Assembly: GCA_026392015.1 (NCBI GenBank)
Contig: JAPLCW010000162.1
Location: forward strand, 1 to 37,761
Direction of reading: 5' to 3'
Length of the DNA: 37,761 bases
DNA from: Candidatus Auribacterota bacterium
GTDB lineage: Bacteria; Auribacterota; Tritonobacteria; UBA1439
This document shows, in pieces, positions 31,171-37,761 of the stretch. The notes under the pieces were generated by a model. That model worked only from the letters and a program-made list of their open reading frames with translations. It was not told the origin of the DNA and made no database searches. Position numbers and translations under genes: made by a program. The first letter of the stretch is position 1, and each line of letters opens with the position of its first letter.

Positions 31171-32017
31171 GGCGTACTATTTTATTATAATCCGCGGGCA
31201 GGTGATACTCCCCTCCTATTCGCGCTGCCGGCGATTTCGCCCGCGCCTTCGCTTCATCGGTGAGGTAGCTCCATTTGTTAAATAGGGAGCGCCCCTTCTC
31301 GCCCATGACATAGTCCATGAAATCGCGCGAAAGGGCTGTATCGCGCGCGAAGACGGGAATGGATAGTGCGATATAGGCTATTCTCGGGATCTTATCGGGC
31401 GGGATCGCGATCAGCTCGACCGCGCTCGGATTCCACGATTTGAACACATCCCACCCGATTATCGCGTCGACCTTCTTCAACACCACGAGAGTCGCGGTAT
31501 CCTCACAGCTCTTGGCGAACACCGCTACATTTTTCAATACCGGCGCCAGGAGCTTGTTGTATTCCAGGAGCTCAATGCCGTAGAGGCCCAGGCAGACCGT
31601 TTCCGGATTTCCCATACCGATTCGCAGGCCGGGCCTGGCGAGATCATCGAGAGATCGAATATTCGCAGGATTGCCCTTCGGCACGATGATCGCCGGAATC
31701 AGATACGCGACTTTATCGGCGCTGCCCGGCACGAGGAGTTTCTTTTTTTCTCCGATAGCGATATAGTCGGGTGAGCCCGCGAGATACACATCTCCCTTTC
31801 GCGCGAGCTCCATCTGCGAAAGGAGCCCGCCGGAACCTCCGTAGGTCACCTGCACGCGAACTCCTTTCTCTGCCTGGTAATTTTTGATGATCTCGTCCAT
31901 CGGCACCCGCACCGCCGATCCGCAGAAAAAGAGAAGCGTTTTCTCCTGCCCCCCGCATCCGAGGATCATGCAGCAGGCGAGGGTACATAACAAGGTACGA
32001 TCAATGATGTGTCTCAT
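31160..32017 (-). CDS. modA: Molybdate/tungstate-type ABC transporter substrate-binding lipoprotein ModA
   Basis: A 285-residue binding protein with a probable lipoprotein signal (LLCTLACCMILGC, Cys in the lipobox-like ILGC). The mature part LLFFCGSAVRVPMDEIIKNY and VTYGGSGGLLSQMELARKGDVYLAGSPDY match the SBP_bac_11 (ModA) family: Ser residues of the GSA and GSGGL loops bind the oxyanion. IGWDVFKSWNP is a later pocket element. ATG at 32015-32017 follows GAGAGGG at good spacing; an upstream start at 32077 is unlikely. I could not recognise a molybdenum-cofactor riboswitch or a ModE site upstream; the 5' region instead holds a mobile-looking element at 32092-32362. Tungstate or another oxyanion is possible. 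Confidence 0.88.
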   Translation of the reverse strand: MRHIIDRTLLCTLACCMILGCGGQEKTLLFFCGSAVRVPMDEIIKNYQAEKGVRVQVTYGGSGGLLSQMELARKGDVYLAGSPDYIAIGEKKKLLVPGSADKVAYLIPAIIVPKGNPANIRSLDDLARPGLRIGMGNPETVCLGLYGIELLEYNKLLAPVLKNVAVFAKSCEDTATLVVLKKVDAIIGWDVFKSWNPSAVELIAIPPDKIPRIAYIALSIPVFARDTALSRDFMDYVMGEKGRSLFNKWSYLTDEAKARAKSPAARIGGEYHLPADYNKIVRHEK

Positions 32018-32091
32018 TAGAAAACCCTCTCGCAATAAAATTACCGTTATTCTGACGAATATACATTGGTCCGTCAATACTATTCCTATTT

Positions 32092-32362
32092 CAGGACTTT
32101 CCCCTTTTTTTCGATCATCAGTTTCATTTATCTATTACTCCACTACATTGTCATTCCCGCGCAAGCGGGAATCCACTCTCCGGGTATACGTTATGATTTT
32201 TAGCCTGGATGCCTGCTGGAGTTTACCCTCGTGAAAACGGGGGCAGGCATGACAAAAATACAGTTCCTGGCCTGATTATATGTTAACAGTTGCTGAATGT
32301 AGTATTCTCTTCTCCATCAGGATATTACATATTCTCACCTGGGAAAAGTGGGGAAAGTCCTG
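32092..32362. mobile_element. 271-bp MITE-like element with perfect 13-bp inverted ends and 11-bp target duplication
   Basis: CAGGACTTTCCCC (32092-32104) and GGGGAAAGTCCTG (32350-32362) are exact inverse copies. TATTCCTATTT flanks both sides (32081-32091 and 32363-32373). Inside is a GTCATTCCCG...GCATGAC copy (32150-32254). No protein is encoded. The 11-bp duplication is in the range of some IS4-group elements, but no transposase is here. The left terminus also occurs at about 20191. Confidence 0.85.
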
Positions 32363-32571
32363 TATTCCTATTTCGGTAGTGCCTCAATTATATGTAGAAT
32401 ATAACTATCCTATAGTGCAGGGCGCGATTTATCCGATCCGCGTTGCTTCCCGGGAAGTGCGTGGAGCAGTTGGCGCAAGATACTGCCTGTAAGGTTGGAG
32501 CGAGATGCCGAGTAGTAGGTTCAGTTGAAAAACATCATCAGGCTGTTTATTCAATTATCAGATCAACCTGC

Positions 32572-32601
32572 TTGACATATATATGTATATCTTGGTATCT
32601 A
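32572..32601 (+). promoter_or_regulatory. Candidate sigma-70 promoter for the small membrane protein gene
   Basis: TTGACA (32572-32577) is a perfect -35 box; TATCTA (32596-32601), 18 bases on, is a fair -10. It lies 66 bases before the ATG at 32667, in an AT-rich stretch. The 300 bases before it (32374-32571) contain nothing I recognise. Confidence 0.45.
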
Positions 32602-32666
32602 TCATCGAGCACCCGCGCAGATAATAGAAATCGGGGTCAGGGCACGCTATAGGGAATTTGGTCATA

Positions 32667-33017
32667 ATGAACTGGAAATATACGAGGAGGGTTCTGTCGT
32701 TCGCATATTCATCAATTGCGACGATTATATTCTTCAGATATTTCTATTATGAAGGAATCTCCCCATTGACTGCTTTCATGGTTCCAATAATTCTATTCAT
32801 CCCTGTCCTGTTGCATGGGATAGGAGTTGTGGATTCCTTGCCGATCAATCTTTCTGCTATTCTGGGATTTGCAGTTGGATTTATATGTAGTGTTATTAAA
32901 CAAAACAACAATATTTGGCCGATTGCATTGGTCATCTGGATTCTTATCTCGCTACCCGCTCTTGCTGTTCTTAACCTATTGGCAAGGGGATGCAGAAGAA
33001 CGCGGGAAACGCACTAA
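32667..33017 (+). CDS. Hypothetical small multi-pass membrane protein
   Basis: A 116-residue protein not recognised as a member of a named family. Four hydrophobic segments can be seen: LSFAYSSIATIIFFRYF, TAFMVPIILFIPVLLHG, INLSAILGFAVGFICSV and IWPIALVIWILISLPALAVL, followed by a basic tail (ARGCRRTRETH). This suggests an inner membrane protein with a cytoplasmic C-terminus. ATG at 32667 is preferred; a TTG three codons earlier has AGGGAA nearby and cannot be excluded. The base composition is clearly more AT-rich than the neighbouring operons, so it may have been acquired. No operon partner; a palindromic element follows. Confidence 0.55.
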   Translation: MNWKYTRRVLSFAYSSIATIIFFRYFYYEGISPLTAFMVPIILFIPVLLHGIGVVDSLPINLSAILGFAVGFICSVIKQNNNIWPIALVIWILISLPALAVLNLLARGCRRTRETH

Positions 33018-33093
33018 CTCATAAATACTCGCTCAGGAGAGACAGGCTTTTCTGAATCATTAGAGACCTATATTCGGCGGCGGGACAGGTATA

Positions 33094-33208
33094 CTAATAC
33101 AAACGCAATAAGTGTCATTGCGAGCCGAAGGCGAAGCAATCTCGCATTTGATTGCTTCGGTCGCTACGCTCCCTCGCAATGACAAGTTATTTAATACGTT
33201 TGTACTAG
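33094..33208. mobile_element. Palindromic MITE-like element, GTCATTGCGAG core, TAGTACAAACG ends
   Basis: ACTAATACAAACGCAATAA at the left and TTAATACGTTTGTACTAG at the right are imperfect inverses, followed inward by GTCATTGCGAG/CTCGCAATGAC. Total about 115 bases. The core is related to the element at 8219-8363, but the outer ends differ. Non-coding. Confidence 0.65.
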
Positions 33209-33260
33209 AGTGCGTCTGTTGTCTCATTGCACAATTTTGATATTGAGTTAATGAGGGAGC

Positions 33261-33731
33261 ATGCAAAGAATCTCCTCTCGAGACACTATCTTCTTCAAGA
33301 AAATTTTTCCGGTAATCTGGTTCGGATTTCTGACTGTTCTTCTTGCAATCGGGCTGGATCATTTGATTGCAAAAGGGAAAGTGGAAATCTCTTTCCTGCT
33401 GATCCCTATAGGCATGGCGGTTTTTGGCTATTTCCTCATGAAAAAACTGGTGTTCGATATTGTGGACGAAGTCTGGGAAGAGGGCGATACCTTGATTGTC
33501 AGGAACAAAGGAGAGGAAATATACATCGCCCTTTCCGAGATAATCAACGTCAGCTATTCCGGGTTCACAAATCCTCCCCGGGCGACGCTCATCCTGCGAC
33601 ACCCCGGCCCCTGGGGAAAAGAAATTACATTCTTGCCCCCGAGAGGATCTTGCCCGGGCTTAAAGAGTCCGATTATTGATGCATTGATCGAGAGGATAGA
33701 TATACAAAGAAGCAAAAAAGGTACTCGTTAG
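33261..33731 (+). CDS. Hypothetical membrane protein with PH-like cytoplasmic domain
   Basis: A 156-residue protein of unknown function. Two membrane segments (IFPVIWFGFLTVLLAIGL and ISFLLIPIGMAVFGYFLM) are followed by a soluble part with alternating strands (FDIVDEVWEEGDTLIVRNKGEEIYIALSEIINVSYSG...RATLILRHPGPWGKEITFLPP). The VDEV---GD-LIV---GEE--I-L-EI--V pattern is what I would expect of small bacterial PH-like modules attached to two membrane helices. ATG at 33261 has GAGGGAGC immediately before it, a little close. It stands alone between repeats. Its charged C-terminal tail and codon use do not suggest a pseudogene. Confidence 0.65.
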   Translation: MQRISSRDTIFFKKIFPVIWFGFLTVLLAIGLDHLIAKGKVEISFLLIPIGMAVFGYFLMKKLVFDIVDEVWEEGDTLIVRNKGEEIYIALSEIINVSYSGFTNPPRATLILRHPGPWGKEITFLPPRGSCPGLKSPIIDALIERIDIQRSKKGTR

Positions 33732-33885
33732 CTTGGCCAGATGGCAGGATTATTGATTGAACGACCTAAACTGGATTATTCACGAGGCGCCCGTAGTAAA
33801 AGGGGCATAACCACTGAGGGCACTGAATACACTGAGTATTTGGACTCAGATTTGCGCAGATGAACGCAGAGTAATAACAGTAGCT

Positions 33886-34015
33886 AGGGACTAGTAGTTA
33901 GGGATTAGGGAAAGTGAAACTGAAAGGCGGTAGTAGTAGCCGGGTGCTAAGGATAATGTCCCAGAAATAGAGCATTCTCCCTAATGCCTAACTACTAACC
34001 CCTAACTACTATTCT
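33886..34015. repeat. Period-7 TAGGGAT-type repeat with inverted arms
   Basis: Left arm words TAGGGAC, TAGTAGT, TAGGGAT, TAGGGA (about 33889-33912) are mirrored by CCTAATGCCTAACTACTAAC and CCCTAACTACTA (about 33980-34012). The spacer of about 70 bases is unique. Non-coding, upstream of the DUF362 gene. Confidence 0.7.
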
Positions 34016-34073
34016 TTTATGAAGACCAGGTATGTCAGTTTTAAGTTGGCGAATAGATAAGGGAGGTCTGATA

Positions 34074-35144
34074 ATGAAAAGCAAAGTGTATTTCATTGCT
34101 GTAAAGGATGCGGACGACCTGGGTACGGTAAATAACAACCTCAGGATTTTGCTCGAGAAAAGCCGGGTTCTGGATTTTATTCGCAGGGATTGCAGGGTCG
34201 GGGTGAAGATGCATTTCGGTGAAGAGGGGAACACCGGCTTTGTAAGGCCCTCTCATTTCCGCGTCGTATGCGATGAGATTTCGAGGAAAGGCGCATCCGC
34301 GTTTCTTTCCGACACGAATACTCTTTACCGGGGCAGGCGTTTAAACTCCGAGGATCACCTGGCGATCGCCCGTGAGCATGGTTTCACGAAAGAGGCGGTC
34401 GGGGCGGATATCGTTATCCCGGATGATACCAAGAAAGAAAATGTGGCCGAGATTCAGATCAATCAGAAATCAATTAAGAATGCAAAGATTGCGCGGATCT
34501 TTATTGACGCAGATGCGATTGTTGCCGTGAGCCATTTTAAGGGCCATATCTTGACCGGATTCGGGGGAGCATTAAAAAACGTCGGAATGGGCTGCGCGAC
34601 GCGGGAAGGGAAGCTCGCCCAGCATTGCGATGTTGCACCGGTTGTCCATCTGAATAACTGCATCGGTTGCGGCGAATGCGCGATCGCATGCCCCACGGAG
34701 GCGATTCGCATTGAAAATAAAAAAGCCGTCCTCGACAACAAGAAGTGTATCGGTTGCGCAAGCTGTATGGCGGTGTGCTCACACATGGGGGTGTTTATAG
34801 ATTTCAAGGCGGGCGATAAGGTTCAGAGAAAGATGGCCGAGTACAGTCTCGCCGTTCTCAGGAATAAGAAAGGCAACGCGGGTTTTGTCAATTTTGCAAC
34901 CCGGATCAACCAGGAATGTGACTGCTGGGGCATGGAGAACCCGCGCATCGCCCCCGACGTCGGCATACTGGCATCGGCTGATCCCGTGAGCATCGATAAG
35001 GCGAGTTATGACGTGGTGAACAGGGCGTGTGGTAAGGATATATTCAAGGCAGTCCATCCGAAACAGGATGGTATGAAGCAACTCGCGTATGCCCAGAAGA
35101 TAGGATTGGGCAATCTCGAGTATGAGTTGATAGAACTGGGATAA
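34074..35144 (+). CDS. DUF362 family protein with two [4Fe-4S] clusters
   Basis: A 356-residue iron-sulfur protein. The N-terminal DUF362 part (GVKMHFGEEGNTGFVRPSHF, FLSDTNTLYRGRR, AVSHFKGHILTGFGGALKNVGMGCATREGK) is followed by a ferredoxin-like pair CIGCGECAIACP (Cys196, 199, 202, 206) and CIGCASCMAVCS (Cys225, 228, 231, 235), and then by DUF362 again (NPRIAPDVGILASADPVSIDKASYDVVN). The ferredoxin module is thus inserted into the DUF362 domain, as usual for this subgroup. It is cytosolic with a presumed electron-transfer or metal-dependent role; the biochemical function is not established. ATG at 34074 has a strong GGGAGG site, so the longer 34032 start is unlikely. Confidence 0.92.
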   Translation: MKSKVYFIAVKDADDLGTVNNNLRILLEKSRVLDFIRRDCRVGVKMHFGEEGNTGFVRPSHFRVVCDEISRKGASAFLSDTNTLYRGRRLNSEDHLAIAREHGFTKEAVGADIVIPDDTKKENVAEIQINQKSIKNAKIARIFIDADAIVAVSHFKGHILTGFGGALKNVGMGCATREGKLAQHCDVAPVVHLNNCIGCGECAIACPTEAIRIENKKAVLDNKKCIGCASCMAVCSHMGVFIDFKAGDKVQRKMAEYSLAVLRNKKGNAGFVNFATRINQECDCWGMENPRIAPDVGILASADPVSIDKASYDVVNRACGKDIFKAVHPKQDGMKQLAYAQKIGLGNLEYELIELG

Positions 35145-35157
35145 AACCCGGGGAACG

Positions 35158-35222
35158 CAGGATTAAGTGGTAAGGATTAAGCCTACAAGATTGCTTAATT
35201 CTTAGTGCTTAATCCTTAGCGC
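35158..35222. terminator. Heptamer-based hairpin between convergent genes, possible bidirectional terminator
   Basis: AGGATTAAGTGGTAAGGATT (starting near 35159) pairs with the downstream arm AATTCTTAGTGCTTAATCCT (ending near 35217), about 20 of 25 positions matching; a T-rich run follows (CTTTTATT). The words are 7 bases long (GATTAAG, TGGTAAG; TTCTTAG, TGCTTAA, TCCTTAG). It lies between the convergent DUF362 and DUF2490 genes. Confidence 0.55.
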
Positions 35223-35230
35223 TACTTTTA

Positions 35231-35932
35231 TTAAAACTCGTACGTTGCGATTGTACCGATGATGTTATTCCCCGCCCAATCGCCTCCGCGGCCCGGCCGC
35301 GTTGCCTGGCGCATGTAATAGAAGTCGAGACTGAGGTGATTGCAGACCTTGAACACGGCGCCGCTGTATATCCTGTTTTCGTTGAATGCGATACTGTCTT
35401 CCATCGGAAAATAAAATGCGTCGCCGACATAGGGGGAAATTTCGAGGTATTTGCTCTTGAACACGGGGTAGGAGATCTTCGGGTAGAAGCGGTATCGCCA
35501 CGTATTCTTGAATGTGTAATAGTAACGATGTCTCCATTCGAGCCGGTTCTGCAGAGTGAACTTGAAATTGCTGAGAAAGGAATCCCTGATGCCGAGGTCG
35601 CCAAGCGAGAACTTCGGCGTCAAGAACCACATGAACCTGTGCTCCGTCTGGAACTCCCCGCCCTCGGGCTTTTGCTGCACGTTCCCGTACTGGAACCCCA
35701 GCAGGAGCCATTTCAAGGGGTAATAGTCGGGCCCGACGTAGAAGTGGTAGCGGAAGAACTCATCCATGTCGTTCCGGAACCGCGTATCAAAAATCCCGTT
35801 CATATCCACCTTGTTCTTGATAAGGGGATACTTGATCGCGTAATCGTTCCACATCTGCCAGTCATCATCCGCCGATGCGACTGCGGCCGACAAGAGAAGA
35901 AGCATCGCGATGCAAGAGAGCATCAGTCTCAT
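35231..35932 (-). CDS. DUF2490 family outer membrane beta-barrel protein
   Basis: A 233-residue exported protein. MRLMLSCIAMLLLLSAAVASA is a signal peptide. The mature protein starts DDDWQMWNDYAIKYPLIKNKVDMNGIFDTRFRND, typical of DUF2490, and continues with amphipathic strands rich in Tyr, Phe and Trp (RYHFYVGPDYYPLKWLLLGFQYG, FTLQNRLEWRHRYYY, YRFYPKISYPVF). It ends in ...IGTIATYEF: a C-terminal Phe is the usual signal for the BAM complex. Ten to twelve strands would fit this length. ATG at 35930-35932 follows GGAGGG. The function of the family is unknown; it is convergent with DUF362 and probably monocistronic. Confidence 0.85.
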   Translation of the reverse strand: MRLMLSCIAMLLLLSAAVASADDDWQMWNDYAIKYPLIKNKVDMNGIFDTRFRNDMDEFFRYHFYVGPDYYPLKWLLLGFQYGNVQQKPEGGEFQTEHRFMWFLTPKFSLGDLGIRDSFLSNFKFTLQNRLEWRHRYYYTFKNTWRYRFYPKISYPVFKSKYLEISPYVGDAFYFPMEDSIAFNENRIYSGAVFKVCNHLSLDFYYMRQATRPGRGGDWAGNNIIGTIATYEF

Positions 35933-36276
35933 CACACCCTCCATTTTGTCCGGGATGGTACTATCTGCGCACAGATCGAATAATAATAATGCCGATATAT
36001 ATAGCTATATACAACGGCAAAGTCAAACACAATTTCAATTTATTTTTGTTACTCACCCACAAGGGGGGGAACACTCGTAAAGGGTGAAAGGGTGTGAAAT
36101 AAATGCCTGCAGGATACGGCTCGCCCGGCATTCTCACTACCGGTTTTATGTGACACGCACTGTGGGGCTCGATAGAGAGAGCCTCTCCCCCCTATGGATT
36201 TCGCAACGGGATGAAATCCCGAAATCTCTCACAGCTTCCGGGAGGCGGCATGATAAGAGTGAACGGACATGCGCGT
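35933..36276. other. Non-coding spacer
   Basis: Between DUF2490 (start side) and the 3' end of the YgeY-like gene. AT-rich near 35980-36060, which could hold the DUF2490 promoter (TATTATTATTCGAT on the minus strand), but no clear -35/-10 pair is distinguished. I see no gene, RNA or repeat here. Confidence 0.5.
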
Positions 36277-37467
36277 TTATGCGGACCGGTATATTCCCGG
36301 GAACAGCGCGTAGAAGACGGCAGCCTTCAGCATATCCTCGACGGATATCCGGTCGTCATAGCCGTGGATGTAGCGCTTCTCTCCGGGGCCGAAGCCGACG
36401 GTCGGGATGCCGAGCAGTCCGCACGAAGAGACGCCGTTCGAGCTCACCGTCCATTTGTCGATGACCGGTTTCTTGCCGATCGCAGCCTTGTATGTTTCCA
36501 CTGCGGCCTTCACGATCTTCGAGTCTTCGGGCATTGACCAGCCGGGGAAATATTTTTCGACCTTCTGCACCAGCCCGGTGCAGGCAGGCTTCTCATACGT
36601 GAGCAACTCGACGACCGCTCCCTTTGCGCCGGGGAGGGCTTTCAGCTGCTTCATCGCCAGCTGCTTTGTTTCTCCGACGGTCAGCCGCCTGTCGATCGAG
36701 AGGTACGCCTCGTGCGCGAGCCTGTTGAATCCGGGGCTTTTCACGCTGATCTGTGTGACGGCGACGGTCCCCTTGCCGAGGAATTTATCCTTCTTGAGCT
36801 TCCTGTTCAGCTTTTCGATCCCGGCGATAAGGGGCAGCGCTTTGTAGATTGGGTTTACGCCCTCTTCCGGTGTGGATGCGTGACAGGATTTTCCGGGAAT
36901 GGTGATCTTTATTTCCATCCGCCCGCGCTGGCCGCGCATGATTTTGAGCCCGGTGAATTTGCCCACGACCACACAGTCCGGCTTTAAACCTGTTTTTGTG
37001 AGAGCGTGCCAGAGGCCGAGGCCGTCGCAATCCTCTTCAAAGACGGAGCCGGTGACGTACACGGTTCCGCTCAGGAGCCCGGCGTCTTTCATCGCCTTGA
37101 CTCCATAGATGATCGAGGCGAGAGCGCCCTTGTTTTCGGCCGCGCCGCGTCCATACACCTGTCCATTCTCATATTTCCCCTTGTACGGGTCGTGTTGCCA
37201 GAGGGCCCTGTCGTGGATTCCCACCGTATCGATGTGGGCATCGAAAAGAACTGCCGGCGCCCCGGAGCCGATCATGCCGATCGCGTTCCCTATTCCGTCG
37301 ATATAGGCTTTGTCGAATCCGCAGTGCTGCATCTCCCGGACGGTACGGGCGGCAGCTTCTTTCTCGGTTCCGCTCGGACTCGGGAGGGCGATGATGTCGC
37401 GGAGGAATGTGACCATCTGCTCGCGGTCCCGGTTGAGAATCTGCATCAGCTGCTGTTTCTTTTCCAT
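36277..37467 (-). CDS. M20 family metallohydrolase, YgeY-like, with altered metal ligands
   Basis: A 396-residue M20 peptidase/deacylase. It resembles E. coli YgeY (linked to selenium-dependent purine/hydantoin-type metabolism) throughout: DAHIDTVGI (His78, Asp80), TGSVFEEDCDGLG (Glu144/145), RGQRGRMEI, GKGTVAVTQI, SIDRRLTVGET and DKWTVSSNGVS. However, three metal-site positions differ: the bridging Asp of GRG--D-KG is Glu111 (GRGAAENKG), the ligand Glu of the usual EPT motif is replaced (VVGKFTG, Lys170), and the final AH-PNE is IHGYDD (His368 kept). Activity may therefore be altered. ATG at 37465-37467 follows a purine-rich stretch (GGAGCAGCGTC). No neighbouring genes of the ygeW-ygfK type are present. 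Confidence 0.88.
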   Translation of the reverse strand: MEKKQQLMQILNRDREQMVTFLRDIIALPSPSGTEKEAAARTVREMQHCGFDKAYIDGIGNAIGMIGSGAPAVLFDAHIDTVGIHDRALWQHDPYKGKYENGQVYGRGAAENKGALASIIYGVKAMKDAGLLSGTVYVTGSVFEEDCDGLGLWHALTKTGLKPDCVVVGKFTGLKIMRGQRGRMEIKITIPGKSCHASTPEEGVNPIYKALPLIAGIEKLNRKLKKDKFLGKGTVAVTQISVKSPGFNRLAHEAYLSIDRRLTVGETKQLAMKQLKALPGAKGAVVELLTYEKPACTGLVQKVEKYFPGWSMPEDSKIVKAAVETYKAAIGKKPVIDKWTVSSNGVSSCGLLGIPTVGFGPGEKRYIHGYDDRISVEDMLKAAVFYALFPGIYRSA

Positions 37468-37657
37468 GACGCTGCTCCTTTCGATGACGACGCGTACCCT
37501 GAAGGGGTGGCTACGGCGCGTTCTCGATCTGATTCTGCGTTAAGAGAGAGCATAATACGTTGCAGGAACTCGATTGTCAATTGCAGAACAACAGGAGATT
37601 CCCCAAGATATTGAGCACTAAATTACACGACTTACGCACTTCCAGCATAAGAAAAGT

Positions 37658-37726
37658 GGGCTCAGGCCGACGGCGTTTATGCCGCCGGCCTGGAGCCCTG
37701 GCGCAGGGAAGTGTTTTTCCCTACGC
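37658..37726. other. Two strong adjacent hairpins at the right end (repeat or structured RNA, cut by the window)
   Basis: GGGCTCAGGCCGACGGC (37658-37674) pairs with GCCGCCGGCCTGGAGCCC (37681-37698) around GTTTAT. Immediately after, GGCGCAGGGAA (37700-37710) pairs with TTCCCTACGCC (37716-37726). The preceding sequence (about 37623-37650: ACACGACTTACGCACTTCC) has the look of an insertion-element end. There is no gene in 37468-37761. It could be the start of an IS/MITE or a cis-acting RNA; I cannot decide. Confidence 0.5.
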
Positions 37727-37761
37727 CGAGGAAATTATATCCCCGCCAAGATCATAGTGCC

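Noticed and set aside
30385..31263. 292-codon plus frame opposite modB
   Set aside because: Highly charged D/E/R-rich product, the usual mirror of a hydrophobic membrane gene.
32018..32666. Molybdenum-cofactor riboswitch or ModE operator upstream of modA
   Set aside because: I could not find a convincing conserved core; the region is occupied by a MITE-like element.

Overview
The window looks like a chromosomal segment, possibly a whole metagenomic contig, from a moderately GC-rich diderm bacterium. LPS-type acyltransferase, type IV pilus secretin, TolC/MacB efflux and a DUF2490 beta-barrel protein all point to an outer membrane. The short pilin carries a CWNN-RQF-AAKAQYALE stretch resembling pilins of uncultured PVC/Omnitrophota-like lineages; this placement is inference only. 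Both ends are cut: hsdM on the left, an unexplained hairpin-rich sequence on the right.

Layout. 1-1050: 5' part of a type I restriction-modification hsdM gene, then tRNA-Pro(CGG). 1177-4989: DedA/VTT membrane protein, an overlapping pair of family 2 glycosyltransferase and pcm, and a lipid A-type acyltransferase, all on minus. 5532-8135: a large secreted beta-helix protein. 8709-13585: pilMNOPQ on minus. 13998-17790: two paralogous multi-TM glycosyltransferase-like proteins with TPR tails, resembling eukaryotic TMTC O-mannosyltransferases. 18226-18561: a minor-type pilin with its own terminator and a candidate sigma-54 promoter. 19322-20164: a nitrilase-family amidase boxed in by repeats. 20754-22418: a second secreted beta-helix protein. 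22968-24338: an AGCS sodium:amino-acid symporter. 24577-29299: AbrB-like regulator, TolC-like outer membrane factor, membrane fusion protein and MacB. 29334-32017: modABC (molybdate/tungstate uptake) on minus. 32667-35144: two small membrane proteins and a DUF362 ferredoxin-like protein. 35231-37467: DUF2490 beta-barrel protein and a YgeY-like M20 hydrolase.

How they fit. pilMNOPQ, the pilin and the two TMTC-like proteins form a block in which the most interesting hypothesis is O-glycosylation of pilin or of the two secreted beta-helix proteins. The AbrB-OMF-MFP-MacB cluster is a self-contained tripartite exporter.

The intergenic DNA is unusually rich in small non-coding mobile-looking elements: at least two have terminal inverted repeats plus target-site duplications, one of them with a paralogous empty site in the same window. 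Others are nested in each other or share a core inside different outer termini. A second class consists of degenerate tandem 7- or 8-base words, often arranged as inverted arms. No transposase gene is present.
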